A DNA stretch of 64,000 nt, taken from Asaia bogorensis (lineage in GTDB: Bacteria; Pseudomonadota; Alphaproteobacteria; CACIAM-22H2). The DNA lies in the NCBI GenBank assembly GCA_945901855.1, contig CAMDLT010000002.1, forward strand, positions 1 through 64,000. The letters run 5' to 3'. The translations under genes and the position numbers were made by a program. A model generated the notes under the pieces. The model made no database searches. It saw only the letters and a list, made by a program, of their open reading frames with translations, and was not told the DNA's origin. The first letter of the stretch is position 1. Each line of letters starts with the position of its first letter. Below are positions 36,241-48,806 of the stretch, piece by piece.

Positions 36241-37035
36241 ATGGAAAAGCCCGCGATTCGCGCGATTGTACCGGCGTCCAAGCCCGCCCCTGCCTTGGGC
36301 AAACTGGCGGCAGCGGCGACGCGTTTTGCCAATCCGCCAATCTCGAATTTCGCGGTCGGCGCGGCTCTGCTGGGCGCAACGACGGGCCGCGTCTTTCTTG
36401 GCGGCAATATCGAGTTTCCGGGCACCGGAATTTCGCAGTCGGTCCATGCCGAACAGGCAGCGTTTGCCAATGCCTGGCATGCGGGCGAAACCGGCATCGC
36501 TGGCCTCGCGGTGACGGCCATGCCGTGCGGCCATTGCCGCCAGTTCCTCTTCGAGACCTTGGCGCCCAAAGCGCGCAGCTTCCAGGTGTCGGTGGGGCGG
36601 CGCAAACTGCCGCTCGCCAAACTGTTGCCGCACGCCTTCGGCCCCGCCGATTTGGGCGGCGTCTTCGGTTCGATGAACGCGCCGCCGGTCAAGCTTGCGG
36701 CGGCAGGCGACGCGCTGGTCCAAGCCGCGCTTGCCGCCGCCTGCGCAAGCTACGCGCCCCATACGGGCGGGCATGCGGGGCTGGCTTTGCTGCTCGGCGA
36801 CGGGTCCGTGTTCGCGGGCCGCTATGCCGAAAATGCCGCCTACAATCCGGGATTGCCGCCGTTGCAATCGGCGCTGATCTTGCGCCATTTGGCGGGCAAA
36901 TCGGGCAATAAGATCGTGCGCGCGGTTTTGGTCGTGGCCACTGCCGCCATCGACCATATCCAGCAGGCCGAAGCGTTGCTGGCGGTGGTGGCGCCGGGTG
37001 TTGCGCTTGAAACCGCGCGCGCCAAACGCCGATGA
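36241..37035 (+). CDS. cdd: Cytidine deaminase (two-domain type)
   Basis: 264 residues, close to the dimeric E. coli-type Cdd rather than the 130-residue tetrameric form. The N-terminal catalytic domain holds ISNFAVGAALL, the zinc-binding/catalytic VHAEQAA and MPCGHCRQF. The C-terminal domain (about 150-264) is the degenerate pseudo-repeat, with GLALLLGDGSVFAGRYAENAAYNP. It deaminates cytidine and deoxycytidine in pyrimidine salvage. Divergent from the HAD gene; the GIY-YIG gene follows 10 bp later. Confidence 0.92.
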   Translation: MEKPAIRAIVPASKPAPALGKLAAAATRFANPPISNFAVGAALLGATTGRVFLGGNIEFPGTGISQSVHAEQAAFANAWHAGETGIAGLAVTAMPCGHCRQFLFETLAPKARSFQVSVGRRKLPLAKLLPHAFGPADLGGVFGSMNAPPVKLAAAGDALVQAALAAACASYAPHTGGHAGLALLLGDGSVFAGRYAENAAYNPGLPPLQSALILRHLAGKSGNKIVRAVLVVATAAIDHIQQAEALLAVVAPGVALETARAKRR

Positions 37036-37045
37036 CGCCCCGCCA

Positions 37046-37300
37046 ATGAGCGGCGGGCATTTCGTCTATCTGATCGCCAACGCCATGCGCACGCTTTACA
37101 CGGGCTACACGACCGATATCGAAAAGCGTTTGGCCCAGCACAACGGCGAAAAACCGGGCGGGGCGAAATACACGCGCGGCCGCGGACCTTGGCGCCTCGC
37201 CCACAGCGAAGAATTCGCGACCAAGAGCGACGCCCAAAAGCGCGAAGCCGCCCTCAAACGCGACCGGCGTTTCAAGGCGGCGTTGAAAACAAAACTTTAG
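37046..37300 (+). CDS. Small GIY-YIG nuclease-family protein (UPF0213-like)
   Basis: 84 residues. The GIY-YIG core reads [27 protein letters not shown], with the Tyr pair, Arg and a downstream Glu (KREAALKR). Such stand-alone proteins resemble UvrC-type nuclease domains and have been proposed to act in DNA repair or RNA processing. The ATG at 37046 lacks a strong ribosome-binding site, so translation may be coupled to cdd. Convergent overlap of 4 bp with kdsA. Confidence 0.88.
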   Translation: MSGGHFVYLIANAMRTLYTGYTTDIEKRLAQHNGEKPGGAKYTRGRGPWRLAHSEEFATKSDAQKREAALKRDRRFKAALKTKL

Positions 37301-38136
37301 GCGTTGGCGCGCCGCTTGGCGATGGCGTCGTACTCTTTGAGCTCCGACAAAATCGCTTCCATTTGCTTGAACGGCACCATGTTGGGGCCGTCGGATGGCG
37401 CTTTGTCGGGGTCCTGGTGCGTCTCCATGAAGATGGCCGCAACGCCGATGGCGATCGCCGCCCGCGCGAGCACCGGCACGAATTCGCGCTGACCGCCGGA
37501 AGTGGTGCCTTGGCCGCCCGGCTGCTGTACGGAGTGCGTGGCATCGAACACGACGGGATAGCCGTTTTCGGCCAAAATCGGCAGGCCGCGCATGTCGGAA
37601 ACCAGCGTGTTGTAGCCGAACGACGTGCCGCGCTCGCACTGCAAAACCTTGTCGTTGCCGGTGCTGGCGATCTTGGCGACGACGTTTTTCATGTCCCAAG
37701 GCGCCAGGAACTGGCCCTTCTTGACGTTGACCACGCGCCCCGTTTCGCCGGCCGCCAACAGCAGATCCGTCTGGCGGCATAAGAAGGCGGGGATTTGCAG
37801 CACGTCGACGGCCTCGGCGACCGGCGCGCATTGCTCGGCCGTGTGGACGTCCGTCAGCACCGGGCAGCCGTATTTTTCGCGAATGTCGGCCAAGATCGGC
37901 AGGCTTTTTTCCATGCCGATGCCGCGCGCGGAATCGACCGACGTGCGGTTCGCTTTGTCGAAGCTGGTTTTGTAGATCAGCGCAATGCCAAGACGCCCCG
38001 TAAGTTCGACGAGCGCGTGGCTCATCTCCATCGCATGCGCCCGACTCTCGAGCGCGCACGGCCCCGCTATCAACGCGAACGGGCGGTTATTGGCGATCTG
38101 GAAATTGCCGAGCGGGACAGATTTGGGGGCGGTCAC
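37297..38136 (-). CDS. kdsA: 3-deoxy-8-phosphooctulonate synthase
   Basis: 279 residues with the GTG start at 38136, matching the family's usual 280 or so. Diagnostic segments are [57 protein letters not shown] and [13 protein letters not shown]. It condenses arabinose-5-phosphate with phosphoenolpyruvate to make KDO-8-phosphate for lipopolysaccharide. The open frame runs on into the inserted AT-rich gene, but the sequence before [17 protein letters not shown] shows no homology-like character; no ATG lies nearby, so GTG with AAGGG upstream is chosen. The upstream neighbour is now the DUF262 gene rather than pyrG. Confidence 0.95.
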   Translation of the reverse strand: MTAPKSVPLGNFQIANNRPFALIAGPCALESRAHAMEMSHALVELTGRLGIALIYKTSFDKANRTSVDSARGIGMEKSLPILADIREKYGCPVLTDVHTAEQCAPVAEAVDVLQIPAFLCRQTDLLLAAGETGRVVNVKKGQFLAPWDMKNVVAKIASTGNDKVLQCERGTSFGYNTLVSDMRGLPILAENGYPVVFDATHSVQQPGGQGTTSGGQREFVPVLARAAIAIGVAAIFMETHQDPDKAPSDGPNMVPFKQMEAILSELKEYDAIAKRRANA

Positions 38137-38186
38137 AGCTTTTGTTGCCCTTATAAACTTAGGAAACACTACACGCGTTTCGCTGA

Positions 38187-39881
38187 CTATACATCGAACC
38201 GCCAAATTTTGGCTGCTTCTACGGCCATCTTTTTCTGACGTGCCTCGATAGCAGTCGGGGTCCAAGATGGAAGCTTTGCCAGTTCTCGATTCATGCGGAT
38301 TGAGGACTTCTTCAAGATCGATTTCTTCTGATGAAAAGCTAGGTTCCCCGCATCGCTGTTTAACTCCACCTCGAGTAGAGCCAAATTTCCTAACCGGTAC
38401 GTATACTCCGTGACGTCTGCCTGACTGAATGCAGTATTCCAACCTGAGTTTGGTTTTGGTTTTTGGGGAAGGATGTGCTCCAAATTTACCACTTGCGCCG
38501 AAGCATTTGAGTGAAAAGTTTTCGACTTAAAACTCTTGTCAATCAAGCAACGCAATACATATCGAGCAATTCTTCCATTTTTCTCACTCTTCTTCCCGAA
38601 GTTTTCCTTGAACGCGGTATCGCTTGGGTACAGGCGCTTTACACTCGCAAAAATCTGAGAAATATTCGTAGGCTTAGTCTTGCGAATTTCAATTGCTAAA
38701 TCGCTGTAGAATTTCTCAAGATTCCCGGTCCCACCACCTCCGATGATGCTGTAGCGAAAAGAAAATGCGAGCATCAGTCGGCATACATCTGCGGCGATTT
38801 TAGGCGTGTCTTGCAATGCAGCGAGCAGCACAGGGTAGCACTGCGTAAGCCCGCAGATGTTTATTTGAGTAAGGTCGTTTGAAAAGTCATGTTTTTGTCT
38901 ATCGCTCAACCCGGTCCATGCTTCCGTCTTGTAAGATTGAAGGCCTCCATAAATAGCGGATGATTTGAATAGTTGCGCTGCAAAATTTATGGCCGCCTTT
39001 GCATCCTTACATTCAGATTTGATTGCTTTGAATATCTCGCGCTCTCGAATCACTTCCTTTTTCGATAGCCAGTAGTGGCGAACAAATGAAGTAATATCTC
39101 CTTCTGGTAGATTAGCTGAAACTCCGTCCCAATGCCTACGAATCAACTTTCTATTCTCTTTTGTTTTTACAATCGAAAGCATGTGGTTTTTCATCAAATC
39201 AGAGACCGACAACTCCAAACCACGCTGATTTAATGTTTCAAAAATCAAGAAAGCACTTTCAGTGTCGCTGACCTTTATCAGTGTGACGTGTAGAAGTGAA
39301 TTGAGGGTTTTCTCCAAGGCTCGAGCAGCATCGCCAATTTCAGGAGCTTGTTCAAAATACTTAGCAACCATTTTCTCAAAATAACTTCTTGCTTTAATTA
39401 GCAACTTATTCGAGCGATTGGCAGCGGCGGCGTCAAGTTTCGGATCTTCACCCGCATGAATCGTTTCGTAGATTCGGCTATTGGTTTCGTTCAACTTAAG
39501 CCGCGGTTCAGACTCCTCGGTCTTTGCATCAATCTTGTCCACTAAACTTGAGAACAGTGTAGCGGATGACGCCCTGTTGTTGACTGTAAGATAGCGTCGG
39601 ATTTCATTGATCAATAAAGATAGAGACGTCAATCTCTGTTGGCCATCTACCACTTCTAATCCGGTATCGCCGGTGTCAATGACCACAATTGCACCAAGGT
39701 AATGGGCTTTTCGCTCCCCTGTGAGCAATGACTCAAAGTCTTCCCACAGCTCACGGGTTTCCAAATCTGTCCACGAAAAATCACGCTGATATTGTGGAAC
39801 AAAAAAGGTATCGGGCAGACGCAAAAGTCTGCCGATAGTCGTCGATGTAGGGTCAATTTTAAAGGGGGTTCCCTTGGCCAT
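38187..39881 (-). CDS. DUF262/DUF1524 protein, GmrSD-like modification-dependent nuclease
   Basis: 564 residues. The N-terminal DUF262 (ParB/sulfiredoxin-like) domain begins [24 protein letters not shown] and contains [11 protein letters not shown], the nucleotide-binding DGQQR motif of GmrS. The C-terminal DUF1524 part has [11 protein letters not shown] and [10 protein letters not shown], the His-Asn-type nuclease motif of GmrD. Fused GmrSD proteins restrict phage DNA with modified cytosines. Base composition is visibly AT-rich and codon use unlike all neighbours, so it was probably acquired. It begins 34 bp after the pyrG stop and ends 50 bp before kdsA, inside a normally contiguous housekeeping operon; GGGAGA precedes the ATG. 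Confidence 0.88.
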   Translation of the reverse strand: MAKGTPFKIDPTSTTIGRLLRLPDTFFVPQYQRDFSWTDLETRELWEDFESLLTGERKAHYLGAIVVIDTGDTGLEVVDGQQRLTSLSLLINEIRRYLTVNNRASSATLFSSLVDKIDAKTEESEPRLKLNETNSRIYETIHAGEDPKLDAAAANRSNKLLIKARSYFEKMVAKYFEQAPEIGDAARALEKTLNSLLHVTLIKVSDTESAFLIFETLNQRGLELSVSDLMKNHMLSIVKTKENRKLIRRHWDGVSANLPEGDITSFVRHYWLSKKEVIREREIFKAIKSECKDAKAAINFAAQLFKSSAIYGGLQSYKTEAWTGLSDRQKHDFSNDLTQINICGLTQCYPVLLAALQDTPKIAADVCRLMLAFSFRYSIIGGGGTGNLEKFYSDLAIEIRKTKPTNISQIFASVKRLYPSDTAFKENFGKKSEKNGRIARYVLRCLIDKSFKSKTFHSNASAQVVNLEHILPQKPKPNSGWNTAFSQADVTEYTYRLGNLALLEVELNSDAGNLAFHQKKSILKKSSIRMNRELAKLPSWTPTAIEARQKKMAVEAAKIWRFDV

Positions 39882-39915
39882 TTGATCTCCCTAAAAAAGC
39901 TACCGGACCACTATC

Positions 39916-41553
<1,638 letters not shown>

Positions 41554-41662
41554 CTATAGTCCCATCGGGCCGGAAGCCCAAGCGGAACCGTCACCCAAAA
41601 ATGGCGAAACCGAAAATTTCGGGATTGACGTGTTTTTTCGTCGAACCCGAGTCGTACGGCAA

Positions 41663-41986
41663 TCAGCGCGCGACGGGCGGTGCCGGAATTGCGGGCGCGC
41701 TTGGAATGGTCGGAAGCGGCCCCGCCAGCGGATCGGGCTGGCGTTGCGAATGCGTGCCCGCAAAGAAGGCGAGGCCGATGCTCGTAACCATGAATGCCGC
41801 CGCCAGGATCGCGGTGGTGCGCGTCAGCAGGTTGGCGGTGCCCCGCGCGCTCATGAAACCGCCCATGCCGCCGCCCGAACTGCCGCCGCCCATGCCAAGC
41901 CCGCCGCCTTCGCTGCGTTGGATCAGCACGACGCCAACCAAGGCCACTGCAATCAGCAAGTGGATAACCGTCAAAACCAATTCCAT
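41663..41986 (-). CDS. secG: Preprotein translocase subunit SecG
   Basis: 107 residues. The first membrane segment is LVLTVIHLLIAVALVGVVLIQ, then the conserved RSEGGGLGMGGG glycine-rich loop and a second segment, RTTAILAAAFMVTSIGLAFF. A Pro/Ala-rich tail ends the protein. It is a small non-essential subunit of the SecYEG channel that assists SecA-driven export. GAGG lies upstream of the ATG. It starts the secG-pyrG operon. Confidence 0.95.
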   Translation of the reverse strand: MELVLTVIHLLIAVALVGVVLIQRSEGGGLGMGGGSSGGGMGGFMSARGTANLLTRTTAILAAAFMVTSIGLAFFAGTHSQRQPDPLAGPLPTIPSAPAIPAPPVAR

Positions 41987-42180
41987 AACGCCACGCCTCG
42001 ATTGTTGGCCGGTTCAAAATCTGCGGCGGTTCTAACGCGATCTTCGCGCAAAATCCAGTGCGCGTCCGCATCGATTGTTCGTAAACAGGCAACAAAATGT
42101 CTGATATCTGGATAATTGTTTTCCTGATCTGCTCAACCTATCTTCTGCCGCAAGCGCTTCAATCTGTTCAGGAGACCCCG

Positions 42181-42906
42181 ATGACCGACACGATCGCCGC
42201 ACCGCATCTTTCCATTCGCCGCAGCGCCGCGCGCGGCGTCGCCGATTTCGGCTGGCTCCAAAGCCGCCACAGTTTTTCGTTCGGCAGTTATCACGACCCG
42301 AACCAGATGGGCTTTCGCGGCTTGCGCGTGATCAACGACGACCGCGTGGCCCCGGCGCGCGGCTTCGATACGCATGGCCATCGCGACATGGAGATCGTCT
42401 CCTACGTCGTCTCGGGCGCTTTGGCCCACAAAGACACGATGGGCAATGTCGAGCAATTGCGCGCGGGCGAAGTGCAGACGATGAGCGCGGGCACCGGCCT
42501 GATGCATTCGGAATTCAACGCCGACACGGCGGCGCCGGTGCATTTCCTGCAAATCTGGCTGTTGCCGGACCGCGCGGGCCATACGCCGCGCTACGGCCAG
42601 AAGGAATTTTGCCGCGCCGCGAAGCTCAACCGCCTGGCGTTGCTGGTCTCGCCGGACGGCGCCGACGGATCCCTGCCCGTGCATGCGGATGCGCGCATGT
42701 ATGCGAGCGTTTTGGAAGCCGGCAAAACGGTTGCGCTGGATCTGGCGCCCGGACGTGCAGCGTGGGTGCAAATCGTGCGCGGGTCGGTCGCCCTCGACGG
42801 CGTCGTTCTTGAGAAGGGCGACGGCGCGGCGATCACCGACGCCAAGCGCCTTCATCTGACCGGTACTGCGGGCGAAAGCGAATTGCTGGCATTCGATCTC
42901 GCTTAA
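42181..42906 (+). CDS. Pirin-family protein (bicupin, quercetinase-like)
   Basis: 241 residues. The N-terminal cupin motif reads RGFDTHGHRDMEIVSYVV and the second GTGLMHSEFN, giving the His/His/His/Glu metal set of pirins such as E. coli YhhW. Those enzymes can open quercetin with a bound metal; the biological role is generally unclear. The preferred ATG at 42181 follows AGGAGA; the frame extends upstream to 42097 through non-coding-like sequence. Convergent 4-bp overlap with the next gene. Confidence 0.93.
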   Translation: MTDTIAAPHLSIRRSAARGVADFGWLQSRHSFSFGSYHDPNQMGFRGLRVINDDRVAPARGFDTHGHRDMEIVSYVVSGALAHKDTMGNVEQLRAGEVQTMSAGTGLMHSEFNADTAAPVHFLQIWLLPDRAGHTPRYGQKEFCRAAKLNRLALLVSPDGADGSLPVHADARMYASVLEAGKTVALDLAPGRAAWVQIVRGSVALDGVVLEKGDGAAITDAKRLHLTGTAGESELLAFDLA

Positions 42907-43277
42907 GTCCGCCACTCGGTCTGGAAGACTTTCTGCGCCACTTGCCAGCGCCCCTCGATCTTGAGGAACGACAGAATATCGGTGAAAAAGCGCGGCGGGA
43001 TGGCGCAGTTGAGTTTCACATGCGCCATCGTCGGACCGATCAGGTCGAGCGCCAGAATGCGGTCGTGGCGCGCCAAGCCTTGGTCCTTCGACGAGCGGCG
43101 CTGGCGCACGGCCGCAAGCCACGTGTCGCGCGAAATCACTTGCAGCCCCTCCGGCGTCATGTGCGCAAGCGCGCTGGTGGGATGGAACACCGTTGCAAGC
43201 TTGTCCGCATCGGCCTCGTAAAGACCGTCGAGATAGGTCTGTACCGCGGTTTGCAGGGCGTCGAGATCGTCGGCCAT
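42903..43277 (-). CDS. NTF2-like/putative lumazine-binding protein
   Basis: 124 residues. MADDLDALQTAVQTYLDGLYEADADKLATVFHP is the typical opening of the SnoaL/NTF2-like Lumazine_bd_2 group, followed by IEGRWQVAQKVFQTEW at the end. The fold is a cone-shaped alpha+beta barrel that binds small molecules; no catalytic function is assigned. AGGAG precedes the ATG at 43277. It lies 14 bp downstream of tpiA on the same strand. Confidence 0.82.
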   Translation of the reverse strand: MADDLDALQTAVQTYLDGLYEADADKLATVFHPTSALAHMTPEGLQVISRDTWLAAVRQRRSSKDQGLARHDRILALDLIGPTMAHVKLNCAIPPRFFTDILSFLKIEGRWQVAQKVFQTEWRT

Positions 43278-43291
43278 GTATTTCTCCTGTT

Positions 43292-44038
<747 letters not shown>

Positions 44039-44104
44039 CGAAAGGCCTCCAAAAATGGGGTCGGATAGGCGTTGGGTAGGGGTTTTGCCGACCTTTCGCA
44101 AGTA

Positions 44105-44133
44105 TTGCAGGGCCGGGCGCTGGGCCCTATTCT
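44105..44133 (+). promoter_or_regulatory. Putative ppiD promoter
   Basis: TTGCAG (44105-44110), a 17-bp spacer and TATTCT (44128-44133) in the tpiA/ppiD divergent gap fit a weak sigma-70 promoter, 44 bp before the ppiD start. Confidence 0.35.
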
Positions 44134-44177
44134 CCCCGCCTTCCCGACACCCCCGCCTTGGACCCGATCCGCACCCC

Positions 44178-46055
44178 ATGCTGCAATTCATCCGCGAAAA
44201 AGCGACCGGTACGATTTTCAAAATCCTGTTCGGCCTGCTGATCCTCAGCTTTGCCGCATGGGGGATCGGCGACTACGCGTTTTTGCGCAGCGGCAGCGAC
44301 ACCGCGATCACGGTCGGCGACCGCAAGATCGGCATCCAGCAACTCGAAACCGAATATCGCCAGGCGCGCGACCGGTTGCGCCGTGCTTTCGGCGTCGAGG
44401 TCGACGACGCGATGCTGCGCCAGTTCGGTTTGCTCGACCAGACGGTCGACCGGCTGGCAGGCGACGCTGCGGTCGATGCGCAAGCCGTGCGCATGGGGTT
44501 GGTTGCCAGCGACGCGCTGGTACGCCAGCGCATTGCCAACGATGCAAATTTCCGCGGGGCCGGCGGCCAATTCGACCGCTTCTTGTTCCAGCGCCTGCTG
44601 TTCGACAACGGCTTCACCGAGCAGCGCTACATCGAATTGGTGCGTGCCGATATTCTGCGCGGCCAACTGCTCGAAGCGGTCGAAGGCGGCGTGCGCCCGC
44701 CCGAAACCCTGGTTGAAACGCTCTACCGCCACCGCAACGAGCGGCGCGGCGGCGACCGCGTGTTCGTCGCCGACGGCGCGTTCGACGATGTCGGCAGCCC
44801 GAGCGATGCCGACCTTGCCCAAACTTACGAGGCGAATGTCGAGCGCTTTACGGCGCCCGACTACCGGGCGCTGTCGGTCGTGCGCATGGCGGCAGCCGAC
44901 CTTGCCGACCAGATCGCGATCGACGACAAAGCGCTGCTCGAAGAGTTCGAGCATCGCCGCCGCGAATTCGAAAAGCCCGAGCAGCGCGACCTCAAGCAAA
45001 TGCTGTTTGCGGGCGAAGCCGAAGCCCAAGCGGCGGCCGCCGCCATCGCGGGCGGCAAAAGCTTCGATGCAGTCGTCGCCGAAACGCCGGGCCAGTCGCC
45101 CGACCGCGTGGCGCTGGGCCTTGTTGCGCGCGACGAAACGCTGCCGACCATCGGCGATGCGGTGTTCGGCGCGGAAGTCGGCAAAGTTGTGGGCCCGGTG
45201 CGCACGCCGTTCGGCTGGCACGTGATCGAAATCGTGCGCATCGAACCGGGCAGCACGGCCAATCTGCAGGACGTACGCGCCCAGCTTGAACCGGCCGTGC
45301 GCCAGCGCCTGGCAGCCGAACGGGCGTTCGAGGTCGCCAACCGTCTCGAGGATCAAGTCACGCGCGGTCGCACGCTCGAAGAAGCCGCCGCCAACGCCGG
45401 TGCCGCGGTCGTCAAGATCGCCGCGATCGACGCGCGCGGACGCGATCCCAGCGGCGCGCCGGTCGCCCTTTTTGCCAACGCGCCCGAAGCCCTGCGCGCG
45501 GCGTTCGACACCGCCCCCGGCCGCGACAGCCAGCTTGTCGAAACCCGCGGCGGCAGTTTTTTCATCCTGCATGTCGACGGGACCACGCCCGCCCAGCGTC
45601 GGCCGCTCGACACGGTCAAGGACGATGTCGCGGCGCTGTGGAAGAGCGAACGCCAAGCCGAGAAGGCGCTCGCGCACGCGCGCGAAATCGTCGCGGCGAC
45701 GGCTGCGGGCGAAACGCTCGAAGCGGCGGCCTTGCGTTTCAATCTGCGCGTCGAGAGCGTGGCCCCGGTGCTGCGCACGGGCGATGCGACCGGCACGCCA
45801 AGCGCCGTCGCGGCCCGCCTGTTCGCCCAGAAGCCCGGCCAAGCGAGCCTCGCGGCGGGCATCGACGGCCAATTTGTAGTTCGTACCGGCGACGTTGTGC
45901 CGGCCGATCCTGCCGCCGATGCGGCCGGCATGGCGGCGTTGCGTACGCAGCTCACCCGCGAAATGGCCGGCGACCTGACGGCGGAGTACAATCAAGCGCT
46001 GCGCCAGAAATTCGGCGTCACCGTAAATCGCAGCGTTGTCGACCGCCTGAACTGA
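44178..46055 (+). CDS. ppiD: Peptidylprolyl isomerase D-like periplasmic foldase
   Basis: 625 residues. One N-terminal membrane anchor ([22 protein letters not shown], about 14-35), a SurA_N-like chaperone region (about 40-250), a PpiC-type rotamase domain (about 265-360, with [10 protein letters not shown] and [13 protein letters not shown]) and a long C-terminal chaperone part. It is anchored in the inner membrane with its bulk in the periplasm and helps fold newly exported proteins near the Sec channel. Its usual neighbours in this lineage, trpE and trpG, do not follow it here. Confidence 0.92.
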   Translation: MLQFIREKATGTIFKILFGLLILSFAAWGIGDYAFLRSGSDTAITVGDRKIGIQQLETEYRQARDRLRRAFGVEVDDAMLRQFGLLDQTVDRLAGDAAVDAQAVRMGLVASDALVRQRIANDANFRGAGGQFDRFLFQRLLFDNGFTEQRYIELVRADILRGQLLEAVEGGVRPPETLVETLYRHRNERRGGDRVFVADGAFDDVGSPSDADLAQTYEANVERFTAPDYRALSVVRMAAADLADQIAIDDKALLEEFEHRRREFEKPEQRDLKQMLFAGEAEAQAAAAAIAGGKSFDAVVAETPGQSPDRVALGLVARDETLPTIGDAVFGAEVGKVVGPVRTPFGWHVIEIVRIEPGSTANLQDVRAQLEPAVRQRLAAERAFEVANRLEDQVTRGRTLEEAAANAGAAVVKIAAIDARGRDPSGAPVALFANAPEALRAAFDTAPGRDSQLVETRGGSFFILHVDGTTPAQRRPLDTVKDDVAALWKSERQAEKALAHAREIVAATAAGETLEAAALRFNLRVESVAPVLRTGDATGTPSAVAARLFAQKPGQASLAAGIDGQFVVRTGDVVPADPAADAAGMAALRTQLTREMAGDLTAEYNQALRQKFGVTVNRSVVDRLN

Positions 46056-46165
46056 GGCGCCGTCGGCGCTGCGGCGTTTTGACGCGAGCGTCTTAATTCG
46101 TCGTTAAGACGTTGAGGCGCACATTCCGATTCCACAGAAAAATAACGTGGAAGATTGGAGAGATC

Positions 46166-47497
46166 ATGTCCCAAGAACAAACACTCCGCGAGCGGCTGCG
46201 TTTCATCGACTATCACGATGCGGATGCGCGCGCGCTGCGCGAATTCAAGCCGGCACTCGAAGCCAATGTCGGAAAGATTCTCACCAAGTTCTACGGCCAT
46301 ATCGAGGGCTATCCCAATCTGATCGAGATGTTTCGCGGCCAGATGGGCGTCGACCACGCGCGGGCCGAGCAGGCCAAACATTGGTTGAAGATGTTCGAGG
46401 GCAGCTTCGACGGATCGTACGTGGATCGCGTCCAGCGCATCGGCAAAACGCACGAACGCATCGGCCTCGAGCCGCGCTGGTACATTGCGGGCTACGCGCT
46501 GGCGATGGGCGAGCTGATGGCCCTGCTGTTCGAGATGTACAAGAAAAAGCCGCAAGAAGGCACGGTCGTTGCCAAAGCGATCACCAAGGCGATCATGCTC
46601 GATATGGACTACGCGATCTCGGTCTATATCGACGAGGGCAAGGCGAATTTCTCCGCCAAGCTCAACAGCCTCGCCGACGGCTTCGAGGGCAACGTGCTGA
46701 AGACCGTCGAAGGCGTCGGCAACTCGGCCGACGCGCTGAAAGGTGCCGCCCAAACGATGGCGGCCGCCGCCGAAGAAACCCAGCGCCAGACGACGGTCGT
46801 TGCAGCCGCGGCCGAAGAAGCCTCGACCAACGTGCAGACGGTCGCCAGCGCTGCCGAGGAACTGTCGGCGTCGATTCGCGAGATCAGCCGCCAAGTCAGC
46901 CATGCGTCCGACATAACCAAACATGCCGTCCGCCAAGCCGACGAAACCAACGCGCTGGTCAAGCAGTTGGCCGAAGCGGGCCAAAAGATCGGTTCGGTCG
47001 TCAATCTGATCCAGGCGATTGCCGGGCAGACCAACCTGCTTGCCCTCAACGCCACGATCGAAGCGGCGCGCGCGGGCGAAGCGGGTAAAGGCTTTGCGGT
47101 GGTGGCCTCGGAAGTCAAAAATCTGGCCAACCAGACCGCGAAGGCAACCGGCGACATTGCAGCCCAAGTGGCGGCGATCCAGGATGCGACCAAACATTCG
47201 GTCGACTCCCTCGGCCGAATTGCCAAGACGATCGAAGAGATCAGCGGGATTTCGGCCGGCATCGCATCGGCGGTCGAAGAGCAAGGCGCCGCCACGCAGG
47301 AAATCGCCCGCAACGTTCAGCAGGCAGCGGCCGGGACCACCGAAGTATCGGCCAATATCGCCGGCGTCACGCGTGCGGCAACCGATACGGGCGAAAACGC
47401 GCTGAAAGTGCTGCAGACGGCAGAGAGCCTTCTCAAACAGGCCGACGATCTGCGCGGCAATGTGGGCGGTTTCCTCGAGAACGTGCGCAAGGGCTGA
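46166..47497 (+). CDS. Globin-coupled soluble methyl-accepting chemotaxis protein
   Basis: 443 residues with no membrane segment. Residues 1 to about 165 form a protoglobin-type sensor; the His in [13 protein letters not shown] (about residue 95) is at the position of the haem-ligating proximal His. The rest is a coiled-coil signalling domain whose hairpin tip reads [29 protein letters not shown], the CheA/CheW-contacting signature of chemoreceptors. It resembles HemAT and should sense oxygen or another gas and drive aerotaxis. GGAG lies 8 nt before the ATG. It stands alone; no other che genes are nearby. Confidence 0.93.
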   Translation: MSQEQTLRERLRFIDYHDADARALREFKPALEANVGKILTKFYGHIEGYPNLIEMFRGQMGVDHARAEQAKHWLKMFEGSFDGSYVDRVQRIGKTHERIGLEPRWYIAGYALAMGELMALLFEMYKKKPQEGTVVAKAITKAIMLDMDYAISVYIDEGKANFSAKLNSLADGFEGNVLKTVEGVGNSADALKGAAQTMAAAAEETQRQTTVVAAAAEEASTNVQTVASAAEELSASIREISRQVSHASDITKHAVRQADETNALVKQLAEAGQKIGSVVNLIQAIAGQTNLLALNATIEAARAGEAGKGFAVVASEVKNLANQTAKATGDIAAQVAAIQDATKHSVDSLGRIAKTIEEISGISAGIASAVEEQGAATQEIARNVQQAAAGTTEVSANIAGVTRAATDTGENALKVLQTAESLLKQADDLRGNVGGFLENVRKG

Positions 47498-47507
47498 AGC
47501 CCCGACG

Positions 47508-47543
47508 TTTTTGCCGGGCGGAGGGTTTGCCCGCCCGGCAAAA
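47508..47543. terminator. Bidirectional intrinsic terminator
   Basis: TTTTGCCGGGCG (47509-47520) pairs with CGCCCGGCAAAA (47532-47543) around an 11-nt loop, flanked by A/T runs that give a U-tract on either transcript. It sits between the convergent chemoreceptor and deacetylase genes. Confidence 0.85.
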
Positions 47544-47557
47544 GCGGGCCCTGCCCG

Positions 47558-48778
47558 TCACTCGCTCGGGAAGCCCTTCCAGGGCGCGACGCCAACGAAC
47601 GGCCGCAGCGGCTCTGGTTCTGCAAGGCTTGGCGCGACTGCTGGTGCCCGCACCTGCACCGGCCGCACCGATACCGGGACCACGGCTTCGGCGGTTTCCA
47701 CCCGATCAGCCCCGTTGGCACGCGTCGCGACAAGTCGCTGCTGGCGCACGATGGCCGAGACCGGCACCAGTTGCAGCCCGCGCGAATTCATCGTCGGGAT
47801 CCATGCCGCCAACGCATCGAGCGTCGCGTCGTGCGGATGGCCGATGGCGATCGCATGGCCGCGCCGATTGGCCGTACGCTCGAGTTCGGCCAATTGTTTG
47901 CGCACGGCCATGCCGTCGATTTCGTTGTCGAGGAAAATGTCGCGTCCGGCGTTGGCCACGCCCATCGATGTCGCGACCTGGCCCGCAACGGAACTGCCCG
48001 AGGTGCGGCTATCCACGAACAGCAACCCGCGCGCGGCAACTTCTTGCAGCACGGGCGCCATGGCCTGGGCGTCGCGCGTGAAGCGGCTGCCCATGTGGTT
48101 GTTGAGGCCGACTGCCAGCGGCAACGCGTCCAGGGCGCTGGCCGTGCGCGCGCGGATATCGTCGCTGGTCATGCGCACGAACAAAGCGCCAGCCCCCGGA
48201 TTGTCGCGGCCTTCGGGCTCCATCGGCAGATGCAGCATAATCTCGTGGCCTGCCGCCCGGCTCTGGCGCGCTTGGTCGGCAATGTCTGGCGCGTAGCTCA
48301 AATACGACAGCGTCAACGGTCCGGGCAGTGCCGCCGCGCGCGCGCTGCGCGCGCGATCGGCGCCCAAATCGTCGATGACGATGGCGATCCAAGCGCCTGC
48401 CCGCACATGGGGCGGACGCACGGCGCGCGCTTCCCACCCTGCGTCGCTTGCTCGTGCTGCCACGGCAAGCGGGCGGCTCGGCGCCGGAACCGCGACAGGG
48501 GCGTCCACAGGCGCTGCAACCGATGCGGGCGCCGCGCTGGGGCGGATGCCGAAATACGGCGCGACGGGCGGCGCCTTTGCGATCGCTTCGGCCTCGACCG
48601 CCTCGCCCGAAGGTCCAAGCGCCAACGTGATCGGCAGCGGCGCTTCGACAGCGTGCTCGGACGCGACTTCCTTGACCCAAAACACGCCGACCCCGATCGC
48701 CAACGGAATCGCAACGAGGGCCGCCACGCCAAAATCACGGGCAAATCCGTTGCGAGGAACCGGACGATCCAACTTCAT
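47558..48778 (-). CDS. YibQ-like divergent polysaccharide deacetylase
   Basis: 406 residues. A short cytoplasmic tail, one membrane segment (ALVAIPLAIGVGVFWV, about 19-35), an Ala/Pro-rich linker to about 130, then the divergent polysaccharide deacetylase (DUF610) domain with IAIVIDDLGADR, EIMLHLPMEP, GLNNHMGSRFT and AIAIGHPHDATLD. The Asp and His residues match the metal-binding positions of the deacetylase fold. The protein is periplasmic and membrane-anchored, probably acting on cell-wall or surface polysaccharide. Convergent with the chemoreceptor across a strong terminator. Confidence 0.88.
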   Translation of the reverse strand: MKLDRPVPRNGFARDFGVAALVAIPLAIGVGVFWVKEVASEHAVEAPLPITLALGPSGEAVEAEAIAKAPPVAPYFGIRPSAAPASVAAPVDAPVAVPAPSRPLAVAARASDAGWEARAVRPPHVRAGAWIAIVIDDLGADRARSARAAALPGPLTLSYLSYAPDIADQARQSRAAGHEIMLHLPMEPEGRDNPGAGALFVRMTSDDIRARTASALDALPLAVGLNNHMGSRFTRDAQAMAPVLQEVAARGLLFVDSRTSGSSVAGQVATSMGVANAGRDIFLDNEIDGMAVRKQLAELERTANRRGHAIAIGHPHDATLDALAAWIPTMNSRGLQLVPVSAIVRQQRLVATRANGADRVETAEAVVPVSVRPVQVRAPAVAPSLAEPEPLRPFVGVAPWKGFPSE

Positions 48779-48806
48779 GCAAATTCTATAACGCGATTCG
48801 GGTCGG

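Noticed and set aside
38137-39915. Insertion-sequence or integrase remnant around the DUF262 gene
   Set aside because: I looked for flanking direct or inverted repeats and for transposase or integrase fragments and saw none; the gene stands alone.
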